From: Myotis daubentonii | Lineage: Eukaryota; Chordata; Mammalia; Chiroptera; Vespertilionidae | Assembly (NCBI RefSeq): GCF_963259705.1 | Contig: NC_081842.1 | Location: 185,074,349 to 185,138,348, forward strand | Length of the DNA stretch: 64,000 nt | Direction: 5' to 3' | In this document: positions 47,930-59,169 of the stretch, piece by piece | Layout: the number at the start of each line of letters is the position of its first letter | How positions within the stretch are numbered: the first letter of the stretch is position 1 | Position numbers and translations under genes: made by a program | The notes under the pieces: generated by a model | Database searches by the model: none | Seen by the model: the letters and a program-made list of their open reading frames with translations, nothing else | What the model was told of the DNA's origin: nothing

Positions 47930-48050
47930 CCCACCTCCATCAGACTAAGATCACCTTAAGACAAGGAAAAGTATCAGATTCATCTTTTTTACTTTTGAGT
48001 CGACTGCTGAATTTGTCACAGAGTAGGTGTGCTTAAAGAATGACTGAATT
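47930..48050 (+). repeat. L2 3'-end fragment
   Basis: AAGACAAGGAAAAGTATCAG, GTCACAGAGTAGGTGTGC and AAAGAATGACTGAAT resemble a diverged L2 tail. Confidence 0.5.
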
Positions 48051-48189
48051 TTGGAAGAATCTATAAATCAGTAAGATCTTTTGTAACTGAAAGCACTTTC
48101 AAAAGTGCAGTTATCCAAGAAATTCTGAGAATTTCAAGCATTTCAAGTATTAATGTTGACATAAATATGTATTTTCTTTTTTTATTTTA

Positions 48190-48342
48190 ATTTATTTTTA
48201 CTTTTTTCTTTATTGATTAAGGTATTACATATGTGTCTTTATCCCCCTATTGCCCTCTAGCCCCCCCCCCCATGCCCTCACCCCCAGGTGTCTATGTCCA
48301 TTGGTTAGGCTTATATGCATGCATACAAGTCCTTTTTTCAGG
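48190..48342 (-). repeat. L1/HAL1 3'-end fragment
   Basis: TTTCTTTATTGATTAAGGTATTACATATGTG, a run of C, and CCAGGTGTCTATGTCC form the same L1 3' end as at 9915. Minus orientation. Confidence 0.78.
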
Positions 48343-48873
48343 GGGGTTATTATGAGAGGATCTCTCTGATTTGGCTATTTAAATTCTCATTTATTTGTTA
48401 AAAGTGAGGTTGAGAAGAGTTTGCACAAAATGTACAAAATAAAATTCTTACTTTAAAATAGATTTAGGGCATCCTTAATTTGTAATGTCTGCCGGGTAAT
48501 TTACTTAGTGGTTTCCTCCTAAATAAAGTTATTTTTAATCTAGGGACACATTCTTACAGATTTTACTCAATAAACAGCACCTCTCAATTGGCAATTAGTT
48601 ACCTTGTAATAGTGGAAAGGTTATTGCACTGTAGTGTAGGGAATCTGAGTTCTAATCCCCCTGGCATTAACAAGTTGCATGATCATCTAGCCCTGATTAG
48701 CCTGATGTGTATGTATATCTTTTCATTTGTATTTTTATAATGAAGAACTGAAAAAACTCAAAGTTTTTGCTAGTGAAAATATAAACTGTCTTGGAACCTT
48801 GAAATATGCATAAGATCCCTGTGTTCCATTGAATGAGGTATATATATTTCTATTGCAGCATTTTATCCTTTTA

Positions 48874-49060
48874 TTAGAGGCCCAGTGCAGGAAATTCATG
48901 CTCTGGGGGAGGGTCCTTCAGCCTGGTCTGCACATCCCCCAAGTCTGGGAGCCCTTGGGGGCTGTCCAGCTGATGGTAGAGTCCCCGCTCCCCTGGGGTC
49001 TCACTCTGACCACTAAGCCGTCAGCTGGACATCCTTAGTGCTGCCGCGGAGGCCCACCAC
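48874..49060 (-). mobile_element. Helitron 3' end fused to HAL1
   Basis: The left end A|TTAGAGGCCCAGTGCAGG is a CTAA-type 3' terminus with a decayed hairpin. The body matches the composite Helitron (TGGACATCCTTAGTGCTG) up to GGAGGCCCACCACC. HAL1 sequence follows with no Helitron 5' end. Confidence 0.8.
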
Positions 49061-49062
49061 CC

Positions 49063-51295
49063 CCACTGTCCTTGTCCATAGGTGTACGATTTTTGTCCAG
49101 TCTCTTTCCACCCCCCCCCCCCACACCCTTTTCCCCCGAGAATTGTCAGTCTGCTCCCTTTCTATGCCCCTGATTCTATTCTATTCGCCAGTTTATTCTG
49201 TTCATCAGATTTTTTATTCACTTGATTTTTAGATTCACTTGTTGATAGATATGTATTTGTTGTCACTTTGTTGTTCATAATTTTTATGTTTACCTTATTC
49301 TTCTTCCTTTTCTTAAAGAATACCTTTCAGTATTTCATATATTACTGGTTTGGTGGTGATGAACTCCTTTAGCTTTTTCTTATCTGTGACGCTCTTTATC
49401 TGACCTTCAATTCTAAAGGATAGCTTTGCTGGGTAGAGTAATCTTGGTTGTAGGTTCTTGCTATTCTTCACTTTGAATATTTCTTGCCACTCCCTTCTGG
49501 CCTGCATAGTTTCTGTTGAGAAATCAGCTGACAGTCATATGGGTACTCCCTTGTAGGTAACTAACTGTTTTTCTCTTGCTGCTTTTAAGATCCTCTCTAT
49601 GTCTTTTGCCCTTGGCATTTTAATTATGATGTGTCTTGGTGTGGTCCTCTTTAGATTCCTTTTGTTTGGGGTTCTCTGCGCATCCTGGCCTTGTAAGTCT
49701 ATTTCTTTCACCAGGTAGGGGAAGTTTTCTGTCATTATTTCTTCAAATAGGTTTTCAATATCTTGCTCTCTCTCTTCTTCTGGCACCCCTATAATTTGGA
49801 TGTTGGTATGCTTGAAGTTGCACTATCTTCATATTTTTATATTCTTTTTTCCTTTTGCTTTTCTGGTTGGGTGTTTTTTGCTTCTTTGTTTTTCAAATCT
49901 TTGACTTGATTTTTGGGATCCTCTAGTCTGCTGTTGGATCTCTGTATGTTATTCTTTATTTCAGTCAGTGTATGCTTAATTTCTAATTGGTCCTTTTTCA
50001 TATCCTTGAGGGTCTCAGTATATTTCTTGGAGGTTTCTAGAAGATTCTTGAGTAACCTTGTAACTGTGGTTTGGAACTCTATATCCAGTAGTTTGCTTTC
50101 CTCCATTTCTGTCATTTGTGACCTGTTTCTTTGTCTCCACATTTTTTATGCTTCCTGGGTTGACAGAGTGGCTTTGTGTGCTAGGCGTCCTGTAGGGCCC
50201 AGTGGCTCAGCCTCCCCAGTTACTTGAGGTGGACACTCTTGGTGCACCGCTTTGTGGGCTGTGTGCACAGGCTTGTTATAGTTAAGCCTTAATTGCTGTT
50301 GGTATCACTGGGAGGAATTGACCACCAGGCCAATTGGCTGTGAGGACCAGCTGTGTCTACAATGGAAGAGCTGCTGTGCAGGAGACACCAAATGGGGCAG
50401 GACTTGCTTCAGTGGGGCTTTGGTGCTCACTGAGTCTGCCCCCTGAGTGTGTCTCTTATGGATGTGAAGAATTGTAATCTGGATGGTCTCACTCTGACCA
50501 CTGGGTAGACTGGCTTTTGGATCTCCAAGGATCTCCTGAGGCCACCCAGCAGGAACTACAGAGAGATCTTCAGATCCTCCTCTTTGTTTGGGTTTTGGAG
50601 GTGCCCAGATGAGGCACAGCTGTGAAGTAATTCAGGCTACTGACGGGCCTTAGGCCTTCTTTTGGAAGCTCTGGGATTCTCTGACCCAGCTACAGTTTGA
50701 CAGGTTTTTAGGCAGAGAAAGGCCAGGCCATTAGTATGCAAAGCCTTTGCATACAGCTTGGGTGGGTTTGTAACTTGGGTGGGGCAGGGTCTCAGGGAAT
50801 CACCAGAGCGGAGCAAACAGCAATGGCTGCCAGTCTCTTCTGCCTCGGAGAGGTCCCGGGGTCTCTGTTCCTCGGCCCCATGCAGGAACAATGAATGCAA
50901 GCAGTTCTGTGAGAAAGCCGCCTTCGTGTTCTGGCCCAATCCTAGACATACAGTTTCTCTCTCTCTGAGTCTAGGTCCCCAAATTCTCTCCCAGAACTGG
51001 GGTTCAGAGCAGTGGGGAGCTTGTACCTCCCTCCCGATTTAAAAAGACAACAGTGTACCCAGCTGCCAGCCCGTTTCGCGCGCGCCTCTGTACCTCTGCA
51101 CCTCTGCACCTCTGCACCTCCTACTGGACTCAATGCACTTTTCTCTTTCCTTGTAGTTATAGAATTTCCACTCAGCCAGCCTTCCCATGGTTTTGAATGA
51201 TATTTGTTTTGTCTTTTAGTTGTAGTTTTAATGTGGCTGTGTGCGGCAGCAAGTTCAGGTGTTTACCTATGCCTCCATCTTGGTTCTTCCTCGCC
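49063..51295 (-). pseudogene. HAL1-type (ORF1-only) LINE, minus strand
   Basis: In minus orientation the order is 5' UTR (51295-50143, starting near GGCGAGGAAGAACCAAGATG), ORF1, then a short 3' region with no ORF2. ORF1 starts at 50142 with MWRQRNRSQMTEMEESKL. It has a Lys/Glu-rich coiled-coil part (50142-49837), a central nucleic-acid-binding part with HIIIKMPRAKDIERILKAAR (49786-49535), and a C-terminal part with YPAKLSFRIEGQIKS (49507-49313). Stops and frameshifts between these parts inactivate it. Only about 250 bp follow the ORF1 stop, where a full L1 would have a 3.8-kb ORF2. Half-L1 elements are known in vesper bats. Confidence 0.85.
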
Positions 51296-51960
51296 ATATT
51301 TTTTCATGTTTTTTTATTGTAGTAAAATTTAGGTAACATAAAGTTTACTGTTTTAACCATTTTTTAGTGTATAGTTCAGTAGAATCAAGTACATTCACCT
51401 TGTTGTCAACTATCACTACTATCCATCTACCCATTAAACAGTAACTCCTCATGTCTTTCTCCTTCCCAGCCCTTGACAACCACCATTTTACTTTATCTCT
51501 ATGATTTTGACTATGTACCTCATATAAATGAATTCATGTTTGTCTTTTGAAACTGGCTTATTTTGCTTAGCACAATGTCTTTAAGGTTTATGTCATAGCA
51601 AATGTCAGAATTTCCTTTTTATGGCTGAATAATAGTCCATTTTATGTATATACCACAGTTTGTCTATTCATCTGCTGATAGGACATTTGAGTGGCTTTCA
51701 CCTTTTGGCTATTGTGAATAGTGCTACTATAAACATGGGTATACAAATACTTATTTAAGATTTGCTTTCAATTCTTTTGGGTATATAACTATAAGTAAAG
51801 TGCTGGATCATATGGTAATTCTATGTTTAACTTTTTCAGGAACTATCATACAGTTTTTATCAGCAATGTGGAAAGGTTCCAGTTTCTTCATATTCTTACC
51901 AACACTTAATTATTTTCTGTCTTTTTAATGATAGCCATCTTAGTGGATATGAAATGATAG
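51296..51960 (-). repeat. Old L1 3' part, minus strand
   Basis: TTTATTGTAGTAAAATTTAGG, TTTTAGTGTATAGTTCAGTAG, ACCCATTAAACAGTAACTCC and TTTATGGCTGAATAATAGTCC are complements of a mammalian L1M 3' UTR and ORF2 end. The HAL1 5' end abuts it. Confidence 0.82.
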
Positions 51961-53730
51961 ACATATATTTGAACATGGGATGACTATTTTGTATAGAGGA
52001 TAAAATATGAATTAGTCTGTTAGAGAAACATATTTTCTGTGGGGATATTATCATCATGGGTTTTATTTTATAGTGATTTGAATGAATGTTTATGTAGACT
52101 CTCCTAGTAAATGATATTCTAGTTGTTGACCATAAGTTGTTGAGGGGAAGGAGGAGGAAGCTTCACATTGGCTTAGTGTTTTATACTTTTCAACTTCCTT
52201 TCTGCTGCTTTTCATAGCATCTCCTAGTATTAGGCCTGTTGCATATAGCTGTGCAGGTTGAAAATGGCACTTCCTGATGATGTGCAACAGAATGGTCTTA
52301 AAGAGCATGTGAATGTAGGATTTGATGTTCACTCTCCCGGTTATGTTGGTTGCTTGAAATCGGCCAACTCTTTAAATCATAACTTTTTGTTTTGGGAGAG
52401 CCAGTTTTTCAGTTCATCACTAATCCCTAGTAGATTGTGAGCTCCTTTACATTATTTCTGCCACAATGCCTGGGCTGTGATTCTTTACTGAGTTAATGAA
52501 TAAATAAGTGATGGAATATATCAGGCTCCTTATTATTCTACTGCCTGACTCCTCCTGGCAGAGTGAATTGCAGAATCTCATGTATTTTTTTAGAAGTTTA
52601 GAAATGGCCCATTGTCATGGACTGCAGTTTTCGTTCTCCTTCAGCGTTTGAACCAAAAAAAGTGTCTATTGGAAATCAAGGCTATTAAACACACATGTTT
52701 CAATAGCACAGTAAGGATGGCATTTTTGTCCATTATCACCTTGTTAAGCTACTCCTGCTATGACTTTGCTGCCTACTAAGTTTTTGGCATCCATTGCTTA
52801 ACTGCCTGACTCACCTTTCAGTTTCCAAGTTGGAAGCCAATAGTGTGAACCATCTCAAATTAGCTGAAAGATTTTCTTTTACATTATAAGAGATAACTGA
52901 CTGATTAAATCTCTCTATTCATAGATGGTATAATTTCCAGCAAATGAAAATATAATGTCTTAGGATCTTAAAATATTACTTTAAAAATTACTATATTAAA
53001 ACAACTTGTACTGTTTTTTCTATTAATGCTCCTGTCAATTTTATCAAAAGTAGCAGCTATGTAAAATGAAATTTAAAGATGTTAGGAGTCATTTGGACTT
53101 TTAACTTAAAAAACATCCTCTATAATTATGATGCATGTAAGCTTAAAAAACAATAATACTTTGTTTTCTAACCATTCCATATGCCATCTATTGTGATCTA
53201 AATGCAAAACCATTTTAATATCTTTTTAATTGTGAAGAAGATAAATATTATCTTTCGATCTCAACACTTAAAAAACTGGAAATAGCAACTTTCAGAAGTT
53301 CTAAGTTTTATATACCATATCTACATGACGTATAGTTCCTTAAATTTATTTAAAAAATGAGGTGTACTGGTATGTATTAAATACATAGCAGATTCACTCT
53401 TGTAACCAAGGAGGTAAGTAGCCAGATCTCTTACTAACAAATTTTTTTTTTTAAGTTCTCTCACTTTACACACAGGTTAAATATTTTGTTGGTAAAATTG
53501 AGACAGATAGAAAATGACATTAGACAACATGCATGTTTGTTGGTTTTATTTAAAGTGCGAAAATTTCAAATAGTTCTAATTAGGTGTAAGCGCACTCTAT
53601 CTCTAGAGGCACATCTCTCAGTGTCAGCTAGTTAATTGCACATTGAAATACTGTACTGTATGCAATTAATATACCACAGATACTGAAGATGGTTGACTCA
53701 AGAATAATAATAAGAATGGGGGCATTTTAA
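51961..53730. other. Unique intron with L2 fragment
   Basis: Largely unique and AT-rich. A diverged L2 3' end lies at 52425-52515 (TAGATTGTGAGCTCCTTTAC ... AATGAATAAATAAGTGATGG). No gene. Confidence 0.55.
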
Positions 53731-53767
53731 AAAATACATTTTTATTGATTTTTGGAGAGAGGAAAAG

Positions 53768-53829
<62 letters not shown>

Positions 53830-53961
53830 AGTTGGCTGCCTCCTGCACACACCTCACTGGGGATTGAGCCTGCAACCCTGACATGTGCCCTGACCGGGAA
53901 TTGAGCCGGCAACCTTTCGTTGTACGGAACAACACCCAGCCAACTGAGTCACACCAACCAG
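53731..53961 (-). mobile_element. Ves-type SINE with (GA)n
   Basis: Minus-strand SINE (TTTTTATTGATTTTTGGAGAGAGG ... GGCTGCCTCCTGCACACACC ... GCAACCTTTCGTTGTACGG). A GA microsatellite has expanded at about 53770-53827. GGGGGCATTTTA and GGTAGCATTTTA flank it. Confidence 0.88.
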
Positions 53962-54254
53962 GGTGAGTGGTAGCATTTTAGTAAAACTTTGCCTATTCTA
54001 TAGAAAATTTAAGAGATAGAAGCTATTCAGAAAAAATGGGAGATTCTTGTTTGAGTTAATAATTTATAGTGTGCTAGTATTTGTTTGCAAGTGTGTGCAC
54101 ATAAGAATACTATTAATCATTTGAAATTTACAATAAATCAAAATAAAAAATTTACTACTTTTTGTTTTTCTGGCAAAGTCAAAGTCATCACAAATTTTGG
54201 TAGGAAAGAAACATATAACTAAAAGTTTTCCTTTTTAAGATATTTTATTAAAAA

Positions 54255-55014
54255 CTAGAGGCCCGGTGCACAAAATTTGTGCATGAGGGGGGGTGGGTCC
54301 CCTCAGCCCAGCCTGCATCCTCTCCAATCTGGGACCCCTTGGGGGGATGTCCAACTGCCAGTTTAGGCCTGATCTTGGGGATCAGGCCTAAACCAGCAGT
54401 CAAACATCCCTCTCACAATCCTGGACCACTGGCTCCTAATTGCTCACCTGCTTGCCTGCCTGCCTGCCTGGTTGCCCCTAACTGTCCCCACACCCCCGCT
54501 GGCCTGATCGCCTCTAACTGCCCTCCCCCCTGCCGGCTTGGTCGCCCCTAACTGCCCCCCGCTGCCGGCCAGGTCATCCCCAACTGCCCCCCTGCCAGCC
54601 TAGTCACCCCTCACTGCCCCCCCTGCCCCCCCCCACCCCCCCCCCCGCCAGCCTAATCACCTCCAACTGTCTCCCCTGCCGGCCTGGTCGCCCCACGCAG
54701 CCTGCTGTTCAGTCATTTGGTCGTCCCTCACTGACCCCCCTGCTGGTGGCCTGGTTGCACCACACAGTCTGCTTGTTCAGTCGTTTGGTCCTTCCTCACT
54801 AACCCCCTTGCTGGCCTGGTTGCCCCATGCAGCCTGTATGTTCAGTCATTTGGTTGTCCCTCACTAATTACCCTGCTGGCCTGGTCGCCCCATGTAGCCT
54901 GCTTGTTCAGTCGTTTGGTCGTCCCTCACTAACCCCCCTGCCAGCCTGGTCATAGGCAGCCATCTTGTGAGGGTGTGTGGGTCAATTTGCATCTTACCTC
55001 TTAATTATATAGGA
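54255..55014 (-). mobile_element. Helitron with minisatellite
   Basis: The left end is A|CTAGAGGCCCGGTGCAC with hairpin GTGCACAAAATTTGTGCA; the right end is TTAATTATATAGGA|T. The interior, 54440-54950, holds two tandem repeats: a CCCCTAACTGCCCCC type and a longer GTTCAGTCGTTTGGTCGTCC type. GCCATCTTG and ATTTGCAT lie near the 5' end. Confidence 0.9.
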
Positions 55015-55017
55015 TAA

Positions 55018-55276
55018 CTAGAGGCCCGGTGCACAGATTCATGCACAAGTGGGGTTCCTTGGCCTGGCCTGAAGAATCAGACCGATATTGGCTCTCTGAC
55101 ATCCCCCGAGGGGTCCAGGATTGCACGAGGGCGCAGGCCAGGCCACGGGACCCCTGATGGTCAGTGCATGTTGTGGTGAGTGGTTGAGCAGTCTTAGCAT
55201 ATCATTAGCATACTGCACTTTTATTGGTTGAATGGACAACCCGACACTTAGCATATTAGGTTTTTATTATATAGGA
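55018..55276 (-). mobile_element. Short Helitron
   Basis: The left end is A|CTAGAGGCCCGGTGCAC; the right end is TTTATTATATAGGA|T. It is separated from the previous Helitron by three bases (TAA). Same family as 27833. Confidence 0.9.
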
Positions 55277-55279
55277 TTA

Positions 55280-55490
55280 GGCCCTAGCTGGTTGGGCTCA
55301 GTCGATAGAGCATCGGCCTGCGGACTGAAGGGTCCCAGGTTTGGTTCTGGTCAGGGGCACATGCTTGGGTTGTGGGCTCGATCCCCAGTGGGGGGCATTC
55401 TGGAGGCAGCCGATTGGGGATTCCCTCTCATCATTGATGTTTCTATTTCTCTCTCCCTTCCTATCTGAAATCAAAAGTATATTTAAAAAA
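55280..55490 (+). mobile_element. Ves SINE
   Basis: The head is GGCCCTAGCTGGTTGGGCTC, with an A-box-like GGCTCAGTCGATAGAGC and a B-box-like GGTTTGGTTCTGG. The body is CCCCAGTGGGGGGCATTCTG and the tail CTCTCCCTTCCTATCTGAAATC. Two Helitrons lie immediately 5' of it. Confidence 0.93.
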
Positions 55491-56235
55491 TAATCATAAT
55501 TAGAATTTTGAATAATAGTGTCTGTGATCTATAATACATGGTCAGTTTCTATCTGTAGAAGCAGTTGTTTAGGTTACCATACATAATGGCTTTCTGTATA
55601 CTCCACATATAATTTGTTAACTTAAATTCTGTGCTTAAGTGTTCTACATATAAAAATGGGAAAAGCAGAAGTACTTTAAGTTGATCTGAGCGTCGGAGAG
55701 AGGGATAAAGAGTTTCTCAAAATTCTGATTACTTGTGATAGTTTTTTGTTATGGAGACCATTGCATTGAGTAGTTATTTTTATCAGATGATCCCATAGGT
55801 CACTTCTCAGAATTTGTGATAGATTTTTGGTGTTTATTAAATAATATTGATAGAGCATTATAACTTCTTTTGAAGGTATCCTTTCTACAAAATGCATTTT
55901 ATGTAAATAACGTATAACAGTAAATAAACTAAAAAGCATAGTTAATATTAAGTGATAAAGCTTATGTCAATAACATGAGCATTAGTTTTATAAAACATTA
56001 GATTTTCCTGTTACACAATCAGAGCTTAACATTTCTTCAACTTGGAAAATATTATTTTAAGTTTTTAAGATCTCCTAATTCTGTATAATAATTCTATATG
56101 AAATGAAACCAAAATGATTTTGTGAGAACTTACTATGTATAGTAGATATATCACAGTGAAAGTTACTCTTTTTAGCTAGATTTTATCTCAAGGCAACGTA
56201 ATACTTATTTTGAAATAAAGGTTTAAGTTCCAGGC

Positions 56236-57172
56236 CAGGGGTGGGCAAACTTTTTGACTCGAGGGCCACAATGGGTTCTTAAACTGGACCGGAGGGCTGG
56301 AACAAAAGCATGGATGGAGTGTTTGTGTGAACTAATATAAATTCAAAGTAAACATCAACACTAATAAAAGAGAAAAATGGTAATTGGCGTACGAGCTACC
56401 CTTTTCATTGGCTAATCGGGGCTATATGCAAATTAACTGCCAACTAAGATTGGCAGTTAATTGCCAACAAGATGGCGGTTAATTTGCATATGTAGGCACA
56501 ATGCAGGGAGGCGAAAGGGAAAGCAGGAAGAAGCCCCCTGCCACTGACAGTGATCGGAAACCCAGGGGGGGAGCTAAGAGCTGGGGGGCAGGGCAAAGGC
56601 GGCCGTGGGGCCGCTTTTGCCCTGCCCCCCAGCCATGATCGGAGAATCAGGTGCCTTTTCCGCCCTGGCCAGTGAGAGCAGGAAGTAGGGGTGGAGCCAG
56701 CGATGGGAGCTGGGCATGGTCGAAGCTGGCAGTCCCAGGAGCTAGGGGTCCCTTGCCTGGGCCTATCGTGGGGCCGCTGCAGCTGTGGGTCCCCGCTGCC
56801 CGGGCCGGACGCCTCAGCCAGAGGCATCCTGCAGGGGCAGGGGCGGAGCCCGCCGATCGAGGCACCCCCCCCTGCCACTGCAGGTCCCCGCTGCCCAGGC
56901 CAGATGCCTAGGCCAGAGGCGTCAGGCCTGGGCAAGGGGCCGATCCTGTGATTGGAGGGTGATGGGGTCAATGCCTGAGGGCTCCCAGTATGTGAGAGGG
57001 GGCAGGCTGGGCTGAGGGACACTCCCCCCACACACACACACACCCAGTGCACGAATTTTGTGCACGGGGCCCCTAGTCATTACATAAAAGGGTACGGTCA
57101 TTTTTTTTTTTTAGTTTTATTCATTTCAAACGGGCCGGATCCGGCCCGTGGGCCGTAGTTTGCCCACGGCTG
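56236..57172 (+). mobile_element. Non-autonomous hAT split by a Helitron
   Basis: The ends are CAGGGGTGGGCAAAC and GTTTGCCCACGGCTG. A perfect 8-bp target duplication TTCCAGGC lies at 56228-56235 and 57173-57180. Its two parts, 56236-56354 and 57077-57172, match the intact relative at 60607-60819. Confidence 0.95.
56355..57076 (+). mobile_element. Helitron inside hAT
   Basis: The 5' end is A|TCAACACTAATAAAAGAG; the 3' end is GTGCACGAATTTTGTGCAC then GGGGCCCCTAG|T. Same family as 5069 and 12284, with the internal hairpin at 56581-56632. Motifs ATTGG, ATGCAAAT (56426), AAGATGGCGG (56469) and ATTTGCAT (56482) are present. A 202-codon antisense frame parallels the one in the 12284 copy. Confidence 0.95.
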
Positions 57173-57257
57173 TTCCAGGCTCTAGAACTTATTCCTGGTT
57201 AGGTCACTTACAAAAAATGGAATATATTGTCAGTCTGTGTGGTGGTGTTATTAGATA

Positions 57258-57757
57258 ATAGAGGCCTGGTGCACGAAATTCGTGCACGGGGTGGGGGGGG
57301 GGAGGGAGTCCCCTCAGCCCAGCCTGCACCCTCTCCAATCCAGGATCCCTCTCACAATCCTGGACTGCTGGCTCCTAACTGCTCACCTGCTTGTCTGCCT
57401 GATCACCACTAACTGCCCCCTTGCCAGCCTGATCACCCCTAACCGCCTCTGCCTGCCGGCCAGATTACCCCTCACTGCTCCCCCTGCCGGCCTCGTCACC
57501 CCTAAGTGCTCCCCTGCCAGCCTGATCACCCCTAACCGCCTCTGCCTGCCGGCCTGATTGCCCCCACTGCCCCACTTCCCGTCGGCCTGGTTGCCCCCAA
57601 CAACCTCCCCTGCCGGCCTTGTTGCCCCATGCAGCCTGCTGCTCAGTCGTTTGGTCGTCCTTCACTAACCCCCCTGCCAGCCTTGTTGACCCAAACATTG
57701 GGTCGTCCGTTTGGTTGTTTTAGTTGTGATGGTCGCTGGGGTTTTTATATAGATAGA
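57258..57757 (-). mobile_element. Helitron with minisatellite
   Basis: The left end reads ATAGAGGCCTGGTGCACG (mutated CTAG) with a perfect hairpin GTGCACGAAATTCGTGCAC. The right end is TTTTTATATAGATAGA|T. The tandem repeat is of CCCCTGCCGGCCTGRTCACC type. Confidence 0.87.
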
Positions 57758-57785
57758 TATTAACTGCCAAGATGTGTTTTTAGAC

Positions 57786-57980
57786 CAGTGATTTCTCACC
57801 TTTTTCATCTCATGGCACACACAAATGAATTACTAAAGTTTTTCAGCACACAACAAAATATATTTTTTGCTGATCTGACCAAAAAATAGGTATAATTTGA
57901 TTCATTCACACAGATGGCTATTGTTGTGTTGGATATTGTCATTTTTTTATTTGACAATTTAAGGGAAATGAGGTGAGAAT
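57786..57980 (+). mobile_element. hAT fragment (family of 2948-4051)
   Basis: Starts CAGTGATTTCTCACCTTTTTC and shares ATGGCACACAC, GCTGATCTGACC and TGGCTATTGTTGTGTTGG with the element at 2948. The right terminus is missing. Confidence 0.8.
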
Positions 57981-58034
57981 TAACAAAACAAAATTAACTT
58001 TTCCAGTTAAACTCATTCTCTGCCTCTCTTATAC

Positions 58035-58390
58035 TTAAAAAGCACTTTGTACTAGACCAACCACTTACTAACTGTCTGACCTTGGGAAGTTGTTTAGTCT
58101 CTCCATACCTCAGTTTCCTCATCTCTGAGATGGTGACCTTTCTCAAGGATTTGTTATGAAGATGAACTTTATAAGGGAGGAAGGAAGAGGGATAGAGAGA
58201 TAGAACCTTTGATCAGAGAGAAACATCATGTATTGGCTGCCTCCTACACACTCCCACCAGGAATTGAACTGTGACCACTTAGTTCTAGGTCGACATTCAG
58301 CACTAAACCACAGCAACCCAGCGCATTTAAAGCTCTTAAAACAATTCCTAAAACATGATAAGTACTCCATACATGTTTTAAATATTATTT
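58035..58390 (+). repeat. MIR split by SINE
   Basis: MIR parts are CACTTACTAACTGTCTGACC, TGGGAAGTTGTTTAGTCTC and CTCAGTTTCCTCATCTCTGA at 58035-58164. GCATTTAAAGCTCTTAAAAC onward from 58321 continues the element. A SINE (58170-58318) separates them. Confidence 0.75.
58170..58318 (-). mobile_element. Ves-like SINE in MIR
   Basis: AGGGAGGAAGGAAGAGGGATAG, TGGCTGCCTCCTACACACTC and CAGCACTAAACCACAGCAAC form a diverged minus-strand Ves-type SINE. Confidence 0.7.
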
Positions 58391-59169
58391 TAAGACATGT
58401 TATTGCCTGGATTGTATGAAAATTGTTTACCATTGTGCCCATTGCTCTCTTTTTTCTTTAAGCTTCAGGAGGGGAGTTGGTGTGTCTTACTTGTCTATAC
58501 CACTATATCTAGTTCAGTGTTTTGTAGCAAGTTCAGGTCTAATTCAACATCCATTTGATGCTTGATTCTATCCCCTAAATATCTACAGAGTAAATAATAA
58601 TTGCTGTTCTAATATCTGCATGTTGTTATAAACTAAAAACAAACGACATCACCTTTATCCCACCTTGTTCAACAGAAACTCTAACCACTCGGAACTGCTC
58701 TGCATTCTTTAGACACATACCCCTGCAATTTCGTGTACCTTTGCTTGTTCATGCTCTTCTCTGCTCTGACTGTTTTTATATTCCATGTCCATATATAGAA
58801 AGTTTTTAAGGTTCGTGTTCAAAGGAACACCTCTGTAAACCTTTATCTAATCTTTCATAGAAATAGAATAACTTTTTCCTCTTGGTTCTTTGTGACTTTT
58901 TTGATGCCTAATAATGTAATATCTTAAATTTGGGCATTTGTATAAGATTTGCCTATGTAAAAGAAACACAGATTCCTACATTTATCAATATTCATGGTGC
59001 TCCTACCATGTACTTACTAAAAGCACCATGCCAGCAGCTTATCACAAGGATAGTTTACATGTAGACCCCCTAAGGGATAAACCCATACATATTAAAGATG
59101 ATTTAGTAAGTGAAAGTCTGTTGGAAGACTGCAGGGACTGGGATTAGCTTTACCTATAGGGTGGAAGAA

